Source: M55B177 sp034722275
GTDB taxonomy: Bacteria > Chloroflexota > Dehalococcoidia > GIF9 > AB-539-J10
DNA length: 64,000 nt
NCBI GenBank assembly: GCA_034722275.1
Contig: JAYENW010000001.1
Location: 138,042 to 202,041 of the forward strand
Reading direction: 5' to 3'
Below are positions 41,614 through 50,039 of this stretch, in pieces (the stretch's first letter is position 1; the number at the start of each line of letters is the position of its first letter). The translations under genes and the position numbers were made by a program. The notes beneath the pieces were generated by a model, which was given only the letters and a program-made list of their open reading frames with translations, had not been told where the DNA came from and did no database searches.

Positions 41614-43443
41614 CTAGCTGTAGCTTTGTTGTGGAGTTAGTCCTTCAAATAACTTGCTTAATTCCTCTTCCCCTAATGTCTCTTTGACAATGAGTTGCTC
41701 GGCCATTTCCTTCAGTTTGGCTTTATTATTGGTAAGGATTTTCTTAGCAGTATCATAGGCACGCTGGACAATGTTATGGACCTCCTGGTCTATTTCATTG
41801 GCCGTTTCGTTACTGTAATCTCTTTGTTCGCTGATCTCGCGGCCCAAAAAGACAAGTTCTTGTTTCTGCCCAAAAGTTCTGGGCCCTAATTTTTCGCTCA
41901 TGCCATATTCGGTAACCATCTTTCTGGCTAGCTTGGTTGCCTGTTCCAGATCATTTTCTGCCCCCGTAGTTGCCTCTCCAAAGGTTATTTCTTCAGCAAC
42001 GCGTCCACCGAGGGTCACAGCCAGCCTATCGTCAAACTGAGACCTGGTCCACAGATGACGGTCTTCAGTGGGTAGAAAACGTGTCCAGCCTCCTGTCATA
42101 CCACGGGCAACTATGGAAACTTTATGTACTGGGTCAGCATTGGGTAATATCCTGGCAGTCAAAGCGTGTCCACTTTCGTGATAGGAAATTATTTCTTTTT
42201 CCTTGGTGGATATTATGCGGCTTTTCCTTTCTGGTCCAGCGATAACCCGGTCAGCGGCGTCTTCCAGTTCTTGCAATGTGACCTCTTTGAGATTGTGTCG
42301 CGCCGCTAGAATAGCAGCCTCATTAACCACATTGGCCAGATCAGCTCCGCTAAATCCCGGTGTTTCTTTGGCTAGGGTCTCCAGGTTGACTTCTTTAGCC
42401 AGTGGCTTGTTTTTAGCATGCACTTCTAAAATGGCTTTGCGTCCTTGAATATCAGGGAGGTCAATGATGATGTGGCGATCGAAGCGCCCAGGACGCAATA
42501 AAGCAGGATCAAGAATATCAGGGCGGTTGGTAGCAGCCATAACGATGACATTAGTATTGGTATCAAAACCATCCATTTCAGCTAGAATTTGATTTAAGGT
42601 TTGCTCTCTTTCGTCATGCCCACCACCCAAGCCAGCACCACGGTGTCGGCCGACAGCATCAATTTCATCAACGAATATGAGACTGGGAGCATTGCGCTTA
42701 GCTTGTTCAAAGAGATCCCTGACCCTGGCAGCGCCAACGCCGACAAACATCTCCACAAACTCGCTGCCACTGAGAGAATAGAATGGCGCCTTAGCCTCTC
42801 CCGCTATAGCTTTGGCTAATAAAGTCTTTCCTGTTCCTGGTGGGCCTACGAGGAGCACACCACGGGGTATGCGTCCCCCCAAAGCGCTAAATTTTTGAGG
42901 GTGTCTCAAGAATTCCACTATCTCTTGCACTTCCTCTTTTGCCTCTTCAACTCCAGCCACATCAGCAAAAGTCACCGTTGGTTTGTCGCCGCTGGTCAGC
43001 CGTGCACGGCTTTTACTGAAATCAAAAGCCTGAGTACCCATGCCGCGGGCGGAGCGGAATAAGAAATAGAATAACAATCCGAACAGCATGAGAGGTAAGA
43101 TAACTTGTAGGGCTATCATGCTCCAATCATGGCCAGCAGGTTTAACGTCTATCTTTATGCCATTTTCCCCCAGAATTAGGCCTTGCTGTGTCAGGAAACT
43201 GCGTAAGTCTTCAGTGCCACCTATAAATGCTGCTGTAATTGTTTCTTTGCCATCTTTCAATCCAATAAGAGCATTGCCTTCCTGTCTGATGGTGTCAATT
43301 TGCCCTTGCCTGGCTTGGTCAATAAAATCACCCAGTTGTATCTCTTGAGGGCCGTTATGGGGCAAGAAAGCAAATACTAAAGCTACCATTACCACCAAGA
43401 GTAATAGGTAAAAAAAACCGTTACGCCACCAAACAGATTTCAT
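41614..43443 (-). CDS. ftsH: FtsH, ATP-dependent zinc metalloprotease
   Basis: Membrane AAA+ protease that degrades misfolded membrane and regulatory proteins. Two N-terminal membrane segments (about 8-26 and 107-128) flank an extracytoplasmic loop. The AAA domain has GVLLVGPPGTGKTLLAKAIAG, FVEMFVGVGAARVRDLFEQA and IIFVDEIDAVGRHRG-type motifs, with the second region of homology following. The zinc site is HESGH near residue 422. It is 609 aa. Convergent with metG (40 bases apart). A -10-like TATAAT lies at 43464-43459 on the minus strand. Confidence 0.97.
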   Translation of the reverse strand: MKSVWWRNGFFYLLLLVVMVALVFAFLPHNGPQEIQLGDFIDQARQGQIDTIRQEGNALIGLKDGKETITAAFIGGTEDLRSFLTQQGLILGENGIKIDVKPAGHDWSMIALQVILPLMLFGLLFYFLFRSARGMGTQAFDFSKSRARLTSGDKPTVTFADVAGVEEAKEEVQEIVEFLRHPQKFSALGGRIPRGVLLVGPPGTGKTLLAKAIAGEAKAPFYSLSGSEFVEMFVGVGAARVRDLFEQAKRNAPSLIFVDEIDAVGRHRGAGLGGGHDEREQTLNQILAEMDGFDTNTNVIVMAATNRPDILDPALLRPGRFDRHIIIDLPDIQGRKAILEVHAKNKPLAKEVNLETLAKETPGFSGADLANVVNEAAILAARHNLKEVTLQELEDAADRVIAGPERKSRIISTKEKEIISYHESGHALTARILPNADPVHKVSIVARGMTGGWTRFLPTEDRHLWTRSQFDDRLAVTLGGRVAEEITFGEATTGAENDLEQATKLARKMVTEYGMSEKLGPRTFGQKQELVFLGREISEQRDYSNETANEIDQEVHNIVQRAYDTAKKILTNNKAKLKEMAEQLIVKETLGEEELSKLFEGLTPQQSYS

Positions 43444-43524
43444 ATTCCTTACGTCTTTATTATATCAGAGATATTGCAACTAGAAAAAATCAACTCTTGA
43501 CAGTCACACCTGATAAGGAATATT

Positions 43525-43553
43525 TAGTCAAAGTTTGCTGGAAGCGGTATAAT
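43525..43553 (+). promoter_or_regulatory. candidate promoter of rsfS
   Basis: TAGTCA at 43525-43530 and a consensus TATAAT at 43548-43553, spaced 17 bases. It would give a start near 43560, immediately before a GGGAGGT sequence. Confidence 0.45.
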
Positions 43554-43600
43554 ATAAAAAGGGAGGTAATGCTTTTCTGAAAGCGGAAGAGGTAGCACGC

Positions 43601-43921
43601 ATGGTGACACAAGTTGCTTCTGAAAAGCAAGCAACAGATATAGCTATGCTGGATGTAAGAGCATTATGTTCCTTTACTGATTATTTTGTCCTTTGTAGTG
43701 CAGAGTCCAAGCGACATATTGAAGCTGTCTGGCAGGGCATTGGCGAAGCGATGAAAAGTAAAGGCGTTATACCCCACCACAGTGAAGGTACTCCAGATTC
43801 AGGTTGGGTGCTTACTGACTTTGGCTCAGTTGTCGTTCATATTTTTGCTCCATCAGAGCGAGATTACTATCGGTTGGATAAGCTTTGGGAACGAGCCATT
43901 CCTGTGCTTAGAATTCAGTAA
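43601..43921 (+). CDS. rsfS: ribosome silencing factor RsfS (Iojap family)
   Basis: Binds L14 and blocks subunit joining in slow growth. The 106-aa protein has ATDIAMLDVRALCSFTDYFV, SAESKRHIEAVWQGI and GWVLTDFGSVVVHIF with YYRLDKLW, all typical. ATG 43601 has GAGGT seven bases upstream. Homology seems to continue eight codons upstream (KAEEVAR), where the only possible start is a CTG at 43577 nine bases after GGGAGGT (43561-43567). Either a CTG start or a shortened N-terminal helix is possible. The gene is divergent from ftsH. Confidence 0.92.
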   Translation: MVTQVASEKQATDIAMLDVRALCSFTDYFVLCSAESKRHIEAVWQGIGEAMKSKGVIPHHSEGTPDSGWVLTDFGSVVVHIFAPSERDYYRLDKLWERAIPVLRIQ

Positions 43922-43931
43922 GTAGCAAGTC

Positions 43932-44378
43932 CTAGGCACTCCATTTGTCAATATCCCGGGCATAGTGGAAGATTTCTTCTTCTGAAAAGAAAAGCGATAT
44001 TTCTTGAGAAGCGTTCTCTGGAGAGTCAGAGCCGTGTATTAAATTATGGGTGATATCGATGCCGAGGTCTCCTCTGATAGTACCAGGGCTGGCTTTAGCT
44101 GGATCTGTCGCCCCCATTATTTGTCTTATTAGAGTCGCTGCATTCTTTCCTTGGAAAATGATGGCGATAATGGGACTCGAGGTGATGAAGTCTACCAATG
44201 CAACGAAAAAGGGTTTATCTTTGTGAATAGCATAGTGGTGTTGTGCCAATGTTTTATCCATTCGGAGCATTTTTATAGCTATGATGTTAAGTCCCTTACT
44301 CTCTAGGCGTGAGATGATTTCACCTGCCAGTCCTCTTTGCATGGCATCTGGTTTAATAAGTACTAAACTGCGCTCCAT
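43932..44378 (-). CDS. ndk: nucleoside-diphosphate kinase
   Basis: Moves phosphate between nucleoside di- and triphosphates. It begins MERSLVLIKPDAMQRGLAGEII; NLIHGSDSPENASQEI near residue 118 has the catalytic phospho-accepting His (HGSD). PGTIRGDLG binds the nucleotide. It is 148 aa from ATG 44378. GTG 44387 just upstream is possible because AAGGA is nearer to it. It is last in the minus operon thiL-tsaE-tsaB-fusion-ndk, 19 bases after the fusion gene. Confidence 0.95.
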   Translation of the reverse strand: MERSLVLIKPDAMQRGLAGEIISRLESKGLNIIAIKMLRMDKTLAQHHYAIHKDKPFFVALVDFITSSPIIAIIFQGKNAATLIRQIMGATDPAKASPGTIRGDLGIDITHNLIHGSDSPENASQEISLFFSEEEIFHYARDIDKWSA

Positions 44379-44397
44379 CTTGATCACTTGTCCTTTA

Positions 44398-45459
44398 CTA
44401 TATTCTTTGAATTAAGGTGATAAGGTCTACTTCTTCCAGAGAATCTACTATTCTATCAGCTCCAGCTAACTCTTGTTTTGTGTGGTTGTTGGCTACAGCC
44501 AGGCATCTCATTCCGGCAGCTTTGGCCGCGTCGATACCGGGAGGAGAATCTTCTATTACAATACAATTCTGAGGCTCAACTCCACATTTCTCGGCAGCCA
44601 AAAGAAATATCTGGGGGCTAGGCTTACTTTCTCTTACCTCTCTGCCAGAAATAATGCAATCAAAATAATCTCCTATACTGAGTTCGTTGAGTAGTAAGTC
44701 GATATTCTCCCTCGGCGCTGAGGAAACTAAAGCCAGTTTGAAGTTTCCTTTCTTTATTGCAGTTATTAGCTTAATTGCTCCCGGAAAGGGCGTAACATTT
44801 CCTTTTATTCTCTCTCGGAAGTTATTTTCCTTTTTTTGTACTATAGTTTCAATATCTTCTTGGCAAATTTTGTCTCCTAAGGTGCTGCGGATGATGAAAT
44901 CGTTCCTGGTGCCAAAGAGCTTGGCGAAGTCTTCCTTGGTGAATTTTGTTCCCCTTTCAGCGAAAGTCTCCTGCCAGGCAGCAAAATGGTGAGCACCGGA
45001 GTCGGCGATGACACCATCCATGTCCCAGAGGGCAGTCTTTTTTGATTGTCTCCAGATATAGAACAGGGAGTCAATTTCAGCTATCCTTGTGTTGTCTTTT
45101 AGTTCGAGCACTCCTTTTGTTTCCACCAGCCTCCTTGTCAGTTTTGTCACCCAAGCAGAAATTTGGATTGCCTCATTGACAGGTGCCACGTGCTTAAATC
45201 TCACTTCACTTCTGGCAGTAACGCCGAAATCGATGCCATGACAGAGAATGGCATAAGCAGTTACTTCATCAAGGAGGGTGTAGAGGATGCCGCCATGAGT
45301 TACATTATTCCAGCCCTGGTAAAGTTCTCCTGGAGTAAATTCTGCTCTGACCTTTTCTCCATCGTAAATGGGTTTCAACTTAAGTCCTATGGGGTTGTCT
45401 TGGCCACAGGCAAAGCAAAGCTTAGTTGATGAGTCAAAATCTAGTTGGGGAACTTCCAT
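44398..45459 (-). CDS. fusion of a hotdog thioesterase (PaaI-like) and a HAD phosphatase (beta-PGM-like)
   Basis: 353 aa. Residues 1-136 form a hotdog (4HBT) domain: CFACGQDNPIGL is the zinc-free CxxC opener seen in PaaI-like thioesterases, and NNVTHGGILYTLLDEVTAYA contains the catalytic helix. Residues 142-353 form a HAD domain of the beta-phosphoglucomutase group: WDMDGVIADSGAHH (nucleophile D146, D148), LVSSAPREN, SKPSPQIFLLAA, and VIEDSPPGIDAAKAAGM. The first would cut acyl-CoA thioesters, the second phosphate esters; substrates are unknown. Two bases past tsaB's stop it is transcribed with tRNA t6A and NDP-kinase genes. Frame is intact across the junction. Confidence 0.88.
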   Translation of the reverse strand: MEVPQLDFDSSTKLCFACGQDNPIGLKLKPIYDGEKVRAEFTPGELYQGWNNVTHGGILYTLLDEVTAYAILCHGIDFGVTARSEVRFKHVAPVNEAIQISAWVTKLTRRLVETKGVLELKDNTRIAEIDSLFYIWRQSKKTALWDMDGVIADSGAHHFAAWQETFAERGTKFTKEDFAKLFGTRNDFIIRSTLGDKICQEDIETIVQKKENNFRERIKGNVTPFPGAIKLITAIKKGNFKLALVSSAPRENIDLLLNELSIGDYFDCIISGREVRESKPSPQIFLLAAEKCGVEPQNCIVIEDSPPGIDAAKAAGMRCLAVANNHTKQELAGADRIVDSLEEVDLITLIQRI

Positions 45460-45462
45460 TTA

Positions 45463-46146
45463 TTATCCTCCTTTTTTGGGCTTCGTTATATTGGGGGGAC
45501 GAAGGTATAAAGGCTGTAAGGTAGCCAAGTCATGTTTTTCTCCTCTGTTTAGTTTTTGCCAACCCAACGTAGCTAAAGATCCCGCTTGGGATAAGCTGGC
45601 AGAGGTTTGTGCTATTATGGCTCGGCTGCCTAATGACCTCTCTATTTTCCTGGCTATGTCTGGGGAGATTTCACCACAAAAAAGTGTTTCTTGTTTGATT
45701 TGCTGACATAAATCTTCCAGAGTGGTTAAGTGCTCTTCTTCCCAGCAATACCATTCATCGCGTCTTTGCTGGTAGAGTGCGGTGGCTATTTCATCATGTC
45801 CAGCTTCGTGGATAGGGCATAATGGTAACATGGTATAAGCGAAGGAATATGCTGCAATTTCCAGGGTGCTTATGCCGAATAGCGGAATGTTTAGAGAAAA
45901 GGCTATTCCTTTAGCTATGCTCATCCCCACCCGTAGGCCATTGAAACTTCCTGGGCCTTTGGCTACGATGATTGCTTTTAGAGAATCTGGCTTTACCTTG
46001 ACTGAAGCGAGCAAATAAGCCAATTTGGATGTTACCTCTACAGTGTGGTTCTTTGCTGTCCGCCAAGTGAGTTCCTTTAAGAGTTCGCCTTTGTGAGATA
46101 GGGCAAGGCTACAGAGGCTTGAAGAGGTATCTATGGCTAGTTCCAC
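45463..46146 (-). CDS. tsaB: TsaB, t6A tRNA-modification protein
   Basis: Partner of TsaD in threonylcarbamoyladenosine formation on tRNA. It is an ASKHA-fold protein: LAIDTSSSLCSLAL at the N-terminus, then AIIVAKGPGSFNGLRVGMSIAKGI (about 57-80), the TsaB signature, and FGISTLEIAAYSF. It is 227 aa, GTG start. It overlaps tsaE by ten bases. Confidence 0.94.
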   Translation of the reverse strand: MELAIDTSSSLCSLALSHKGELLKELTWRTAKNHTVEVTSKLAYLLASVKVKPDSLKAIIVAKGPGSFNGLRVGMSIAKGIAFSLNIPLFGISTLEIAAYSFAYTMLPLCPIHEAGHDEIATALYQQRRDEWYCWEEEHLTTLEDLCQQIKQETLFCGEISPDIARKIERSLGSRAIIAQTSASLSQAGSLATLGWQKLNRGEKHDLATLQPLYLRPPNITKPKKGG

Positions 46147-46631
46147 ATTCTCCCCTGCTTTAAAGTCAATTTCAATTGATTCACTAGCTTTAGGTAGCGT
46201 TGCCCTTTAGGCATGAGACAAATAGTACGCTCTGTCTCAGAAGCAGGGATATAATTCAACGCCACAAGCAAATTATCCTGGGGCAATATCGATAATCCTT
46301 TTTCAGCCCACTCAATTACACAGATTCCTTCACCATAGAGATATTCTTCCAGTCCTAGGTCAGTGATTTCATCGATGTTGTCCAGGCGGTAGAAATCGAT
46401 GTGGTATAAGGGAAGTCTGCCATGATATTCCCTGATTATGACAAAAGAAGGGCTGAAAGCGCATTCCCTTATGCCTAACCCCCGGGCTATACCTTGAGTG
46501 AGATATGTCTTACCTGTCCCTAACTCGCCAGTGAGGAGAAAGATATCACCATTCTGAGCCAGTTTACCCAGATGATTTCCTAGAAGCTGAGTTTGCTCGG
46601 GACTATGCGAATTTAGCTTTAGAAGTTCCAT
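46137..46631 (-). CDS. tsaE: TsaE, ATPase of t6A synthesis
   Basis: P-loop ATPase supporting the TsaB-TsaD complex. The Walker A is LLTGELGTGKTYLTQGI, with FSPSFVIIREY, LYHIDFYRLD and VIEWAEKG following, all typical of TsaE. I start at ATG 46631 (164 aa, family length); an upstream in-frame start at 46682 adds 17 residues. It overlaps thiL by 29 bases and tsaB by ten. Confidence 0.93.
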   Translation of the reverse strand: MELLKLNSHSPEQTQLLGNHLGKLAQNGDIFLLTGELGTGKTYLTQGIARGLGIRECAFSPSFVIIREYHGRLPLYHIDFYRLDNIDEITDLGLEEYLYGEGICVIEWAEKGLSILPQDNLLVALNYIPASETERTICLMPKGQRYLKLVNQLKLTLKQGRMWN

Positions 46632-47628
46632 TTCTAAAATGTTCCCAACCCTCTCTTTTATAAGGGATGATATTTCCCTCATTGTCTACTACAGTAACCC
46701 GGTCAGGCAGAGTTTTCTCTGTAATCTCCCCGATTATTGTTACTTGACAGTCTATGTTTTGCCTTATTTTGTCTATGGTATTTTTATTTGCAGTAAAAAG
46801 AATCTCATAATCCTCTCCACCGTGTAAAGCCAACTCCTGGTAGTCGGGGAAATTTGCTTTGACTATATAGTGTACTGGCACCTGCTCCCATTTTATTCTG
46901 GCGTTAAGTTTGCTAGCTTCACATACATGGTCGAGGTCGGCAATAAGGCCATCGCTTATATCTATGGCAGTCTTAACTCCTTGTTGGACTAGAATTTGCC
47001 CCTCCTTTACGCGCGGTGTAGGCTGAAGGTGAGCTTGTCTTAAGAGCTTATTGGCCTCAGCATTCAAGTTGAGTTTCTTTTGGAGCATCCTCAAGCCGGC
47101 TGCTGATGTTCCCAGATATCCCGTGACAGCTATATACTCGCCAGAGCGAGCTGTTGAGCGCTTAAGGAATTTACCTTGAGAACAACCTGTAAGCGTGACT
47201 GTAATAACTATGATAGAGGCAGCAGTTAAATTCCCGCCAATTATAGTCACCTCAAACTCGCTGGCTAAACGTGCCATGCCTTCAGTAAGTCTGGAGATAT
47301 CCTCCACTTCTACCTCGCCAGGCAATGATAAAGAAACTAAAGCATACTGTGGAACGCCACCCATGGCAGCTATGTCACTCAAATTTACTGCCAGTGCCTT
47401 CCATCCTAGTTCTTCCCAGGTGCTGGTGCTTAAATCGAAGTGTACATCTTGAACCAGTGTATCAGTGGTGGCTATCTGGATACGGTTGTTGCTTTGCCAG
47501 GCAGCAGCATCGTCACCAATACCGACCAAGATTTGTTGCTCGGAAGGCTGTTCAGGATTTTTGAACTTATCAACCAGGACATGTATGAGCTTGGTTAATT
47601 CAAATTCACCCAACTCCTTTAATTTCAT
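46603..47628 (-). CDS. thiL: thiamine-monophosphate kinase
   Basis: Makes thiamine diphosphate from thiamine monophosphate and ATP. The PurM/AIRS-like fold begins with VGIGDDAAAWQ (about 36), ATTDTLVQDVHFD, LAVNLSDIAAMGG and GGNLTAAS, all family metal/phosphate motifs. AIDISDGLIADLDHVC and HGGEDYEILFT lie in the second half. It is 341 aa. It heads the operon thiL-tsaE-tsaB-(thioesterase/HAD)-ndk; the coupled start of tsaE lies within its end. Confidence 0.94.
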   Translation of the reverse strand: MKLKELGEFELTKLIHVLVDKFKNPEQPSEQQILVGIGDDAAAWQSNNRIQIATTDTLVQDVHFDLSTSTWEELGWKALAVNLSDIAAMGGVPQYALVSLSLPGEVEVEDISRLTEGMARLASEFEVTIIGGNLTAASIIVITVTLTGCSQGKFLKRSTARSGEYIAVTGYLGTSAAGLRMLQKKLNLNAEANKLLRQAHLQPTPRVKEGQILVQQGVKTAIDISDGLIADLDHVCEASKLNARIKWEQVPVHYIVKANFPDYQELALHGGEDYEILFTANKNTIDKIRQNIDCQVTIIGEITEKTLPDRVTVVDNEGNIIPYKREGWEHFRNGTSKAKFA

Positions 47629-47705
47629 CCACTGTCATTATAGCATTGGCTTTTCTCGAGCCTCAATTTTAGTAATCTAGCTGGTAAATGCTATAGTTTA
47701 TTTCT

Positions 47706-48452
47706 ATGCGGTACGCCATTCTTGGAGATATCCATGGTAACTTAGTCGCCTTTCGGGCTGTGCTTGCTGATATTGAAGCGCGAGGTGGATGCGATAAAGT
47801 TTGGTGCTTGGGAGATGTAGTTGGCTATGGCCCAGAGCCACATAGTTGCATCGGAATTTTACGGAATCGCAAACATGTTTGTGTTGCCGGCAACCACGAT
47901 TGGGCTGCTATCGGCAAGGTTGATATCTCCGATTTCAATCCAGATGCTGCCCAAGCTTGTCGTTGGACAACACAACAACTAGATGCCCTGGATAGAGATT
48001 ATTTGGCAAAGCTTCCAGAAAAATTAGTGTTGGGTGAATTCACTTTAGTTCATGGTAGCCCTCGCTATCCTGTTTGGGAATATCTTGACCCTGACTTATT
48101 TCCCATGGATGACATTTGCCAGAATTTTGACTATTTTGATACCAAATTTTGTCTTGTAGGTCATTCTCATAAGCCGTTGATCTTGCGACAGGACAAGGCT
48201 GGCAATTGTCTTGCCGTCAGTATTTTTGATAAGATAGGCCTCAATGTTGAAGGAGAGCGTGTGATTATTAATCCTGGTGGAGTAGGGCAACCTCGAGATG
48301 GTGATTGCCGAGCAAGCTATATCATTTATGATAGCGGCACGCAGATGATGTATCATCATCGTTGCAATTATGATATAAGGCTTACTCAAGAAAAGATGAG
48401 AGAGTATAAATTGCCTCTGTCTTTAATTGTCCGGTTAGATTATGGCTATTAA
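47706..48452 (+). CDS. metallophosphoesterase of the YfcE/DUF2436-like type
   Basis: 248-aa calcineurin-like phosphoesterase. The motifs are AILGDIHGNLVAFRAVL (GDxHG), CLGDVVGYGPEPHSC (GDxVGYGP), VAGNHDWAAIG (GNHD) and CLVGHSHKPLI (GHSH), which place two metal ions. IINPGGVGQPRDGDCRASYII is typical of bacterial YfcE-like protein phosphatases/phosphodiesterases. Substrate unknown. Divergent from thiL (77 bases) and 49 bases before rpsF. Confidence 0.85.
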   Translation: MRYAILGDIHGNLVAFRAVLADIEARGGCDKVWCLGDVVGYGPEPHSCIGILRNRKHVCVAGNHDWAAIGKVDISDFNPDAAQACRWTTQQLDALDRDYLAKLPEKLVLGEFTLVHGSPRYPVWEYLDPDLFPMDDICQNFDYFDTKFCLVGHSHKPLILRQDKAGNCLAVSIFDKIGLNVEGERVIINPGGVGQPRDGDCRASYIIYDSGTQMMYHHRCNYDIRLTQEKMREYKLPLSLIVRLDYGY

Positions 48453-48501
48453 CATGTTCTGTGTTATACTCTGCACGGCAATTTAGTATCTTGGTGAGTA
48501 A

Positions 48502-48789
48502 ATGCGTGGTTATGAATTAATAACTATAATAAGCCCTGAAGTTGATGAGGAGGGGTTGTCTCGGACAATAGAGAAGCTGGGCAAGTCTATTGCTGAGAGA
48601 GATGGAGTGGTAGATGAAATCAATAAGTGGGGAAAGAGAAAGTTAGCTTATCCGCTGAAGAAATTTATGGAAGCTGACTATATATTAACTCGGTTCAAGC
48701 TGGAGCCCAAACTGGTTAAAGAGGTCGAGAAGGATATAAAAGGCTGGGAAGAAGTCTTACGGTATCTTGTAGTACAAGTCGAGGATTGA
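48502..48789 (+). CDS. rpsF: 30S ribosomal protein S6
   Basis: 95-aa ribosomal protein of the S15-S18 platform. It begins MRGYELITIISPEVDEEGL, with INKWGKRKLAYPLKKFMEADY in the middle and RYLVVQVED at the end, typical of S6. An extended -10-like TGTGTTATACT lies at 48460-48470. Three bases before ssb, it heads rpsF-ssb-rpsR and then rpmH-rnpA-yidD-yidC-jag in one direction. Confidence 0.95.
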   Translation: MRGYELITIISPEVDEEGLSRTIEKLGKSIAERDGVVDEINKWGKRKLAYPLKKFMEADYILTRFKLEPKLVKEVEKDIKGWEEVLRYLVVQVED

Positions 48790-48792
48790 GAG

Positions 48793-49188
48793 ATGGCAAG
48801 TTTAAGCAAGGTAATACTTATTGGAAATCTAGGTAGCGAACCTGAGATGAGATTCACCCCTGATGGCAAGCCGGTCACCTCTTTCCGTATGGCCACTAAT
48901 CGTCGTTACACTACTTCCGCTGGAGAAAGCAGAGAAGAAACAGACTGGTTTAGGATTACTGTTTGGGGGAAACAAGCTGAGCAGTGCAATCAATTTTTAA
49001 CTAAAGGTCGGCAAGTTTATGTTGAAGGGAGATTTCATGCTCGTAACTGGGAAGGACAGGATGGACAAACGCGTACCAGCCTTGAGGTAACTGCTGACAG
49101 AGTCCTTTTTCTCGAGAGGAGAACTAGCACTTCTATTCCTGAAGAAGGTGAGATTGAGCCTGGTGATTTAGCTTTTGAACAAACGTAG
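48793..49188 (+). CDS. ssb: single-stranded DNA-binding protein
   Basis: 131-aa OB-fold protein coating single-stranded DNA. SKVILIGNLGSEPEMRFTPDG, FRMATNRRYT and TDWFRITVWGKQAEQ are typical SSB segments, and VYVEGRFHARNWEGQDGQTR completes the fold. The acidic C-terminal tail ends DLAFEQT instead of the usual DDDIPF, so the tip that recruits partners is altered or lost. It lies between rpsF and rpsR as in many bacteria. Confidence 0.94.
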   Translation: MASLSKVILIGNLGSEPEMRFTPDGKPVTSFRMATNRRYTTSAGESREETDWFRITVWGKQAEQCNQFLTKGRQVYVEGRFHARNWEGQDGQTRTSLEVTADRVLFLERRTSTSIPEEGEIEPGDLAFEQT

Positions 49189-49199
49189 GGAGATACAGA

Positions 49200-49520
49200 G
49201 TGAGCGAATTTAAAAGAGGATTAGGGAAAAGGAGCGGGTTTTCCAAGACAAGGGGAGGGAGAGGTTTCATCAGTAAGCCAGCAATTTGCCCCTTCTGTGT
49301 TGGAAGAGCGAAAATAGATTATAAAGATGCTTCGGTACTGTCCCAGTACATTTCAGCCCGTGGCAAAATTGGATCACGGCAAAGAACCAAGGCTTGTGCT
49401 AAACATCAACGATCCTTGGCACGAGCTATCAAGAGAGCCCGTTTTCTTGCCTTATTGCCCTATGCTCCCAGCCATATTTGGAAGACAAGGAGTATAGGTT
49501 TGCGGGAATCAACATCTTAG
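49200..49520 (+). CDS. rpsR: 30S ribosomal protein S18
   Basis: Small-subunit protein bound with S6. It has a C-x2-C pair (ICPFC) and CAKHQR, the zinc-type S18 arrangement, then RSLARAIKRARFLALLPY. At 106 aa it is longer than the usual 75-90, with both an N-terminal basic extension and a C-terminal tail of about 15 residues past the LPY. The start is GTG 49200, 11 bases after ssb. Confidence 0.94.
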   Translation: MSEFKRGLGKRSGFSKTRGGRGFISKPAICPFCVGRAKIDYKDASVLSQYISARGKIGSRQRTKACAKHQRSLARAIKRARFLALLPYAPSHIWKTRSIGLRESTS

Positions 49521-49529
49521 AGGAGTAAG

Positions 49530-49670
49530 ATGCCAAAGCGTACCTATCAGCCAAAGAAAATTCCACGAAAACGCGCACTGGGCTTTCGTGCCAGAATGGC
49601 CACTCGAGCGGGGAGGCGAATACTTAAGGCGAGGCGTCTTAAAGGACGTGTGCGCTTGACTCCTGTTTAA
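49530..49670 (+). CDS. rpmH: 50S ribosomal protein L34
   Basis: 46-aa protein of the large subunit. It reads MPKRTYQPKKIPRKRALGF, then ATRAGRRILKARR, and ends with LTPV, the L34 signature. AGGAG (49521-49525) precedes the ATG. It sits between rpsR and rnpA, its normal neighbour in the rpmH-rnpA-yidD-yidC-jag series. Confidence 0.95.
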   Translation: MPKRTYQPKKIPRKRALGFRARMATRAGRRILKARRLKGRVRLTPV

Positions 49671-49679
49671 TCTTGCCTT

Positions 49680-50039
49680 ATGAATCTTAAGGCGTTAACC
49701 CAGAGGGCACAATACAGTTTAGTTTATAGAGAAGGTAGAACTTGGGTAGATAATTTACTGGTTATGAAGGTACTGCCTAACGAATTGAGCTGGAGCAGGT
49801 GTGGGTTTTCTGTGACTAAGAAAGTGGGAAAGGCAGTGCAGCGCAATCATTTAAAGCGTCTACTGAAGGAAATAACCCGGCTGCAGTCAATGAAGCCTGG
49901 ATGGGATATAGTTTTTATTGTTCGTCCCACTGCTGTTGATACGGGTTATCATCAACTGGGAAAGGCAGTGACTGGATTGCTAGCTCAGGCACAATTACTG
50001 GAAGACAATGATAAGGGAATTAGCTCTCGATTTAATTAG
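49680..50039 (+). CDS. rnpA: RNase P protein component
   Basis: Protein partner of the RNase P RNA, which cuts the 5' leader of tRNA precursors. It begins with LTQRAQYSLVYREGRTW and holds the RNA-binding box RNHLKRLLKEI (RNxxKRxxRE type), with RCGFSVTKKVGKAVQRN just before. It is 119 aa. It starts ten bases after rpmH and overlaps yidD by 32 bases. No rnpB RNA gene was recognised in the window. Confidence 0.95.
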   Translation: MNLKALTQRAQYSLVYREGRTWVDNLLVMKVLPNELSWSRCGFSVTKKVGKAVQRNHLKRLLKEITRLQSMKPGWDIVFIVRPTAVDTGYHQLGKAVTGLLAQAQLLEDNDKGISSRFN

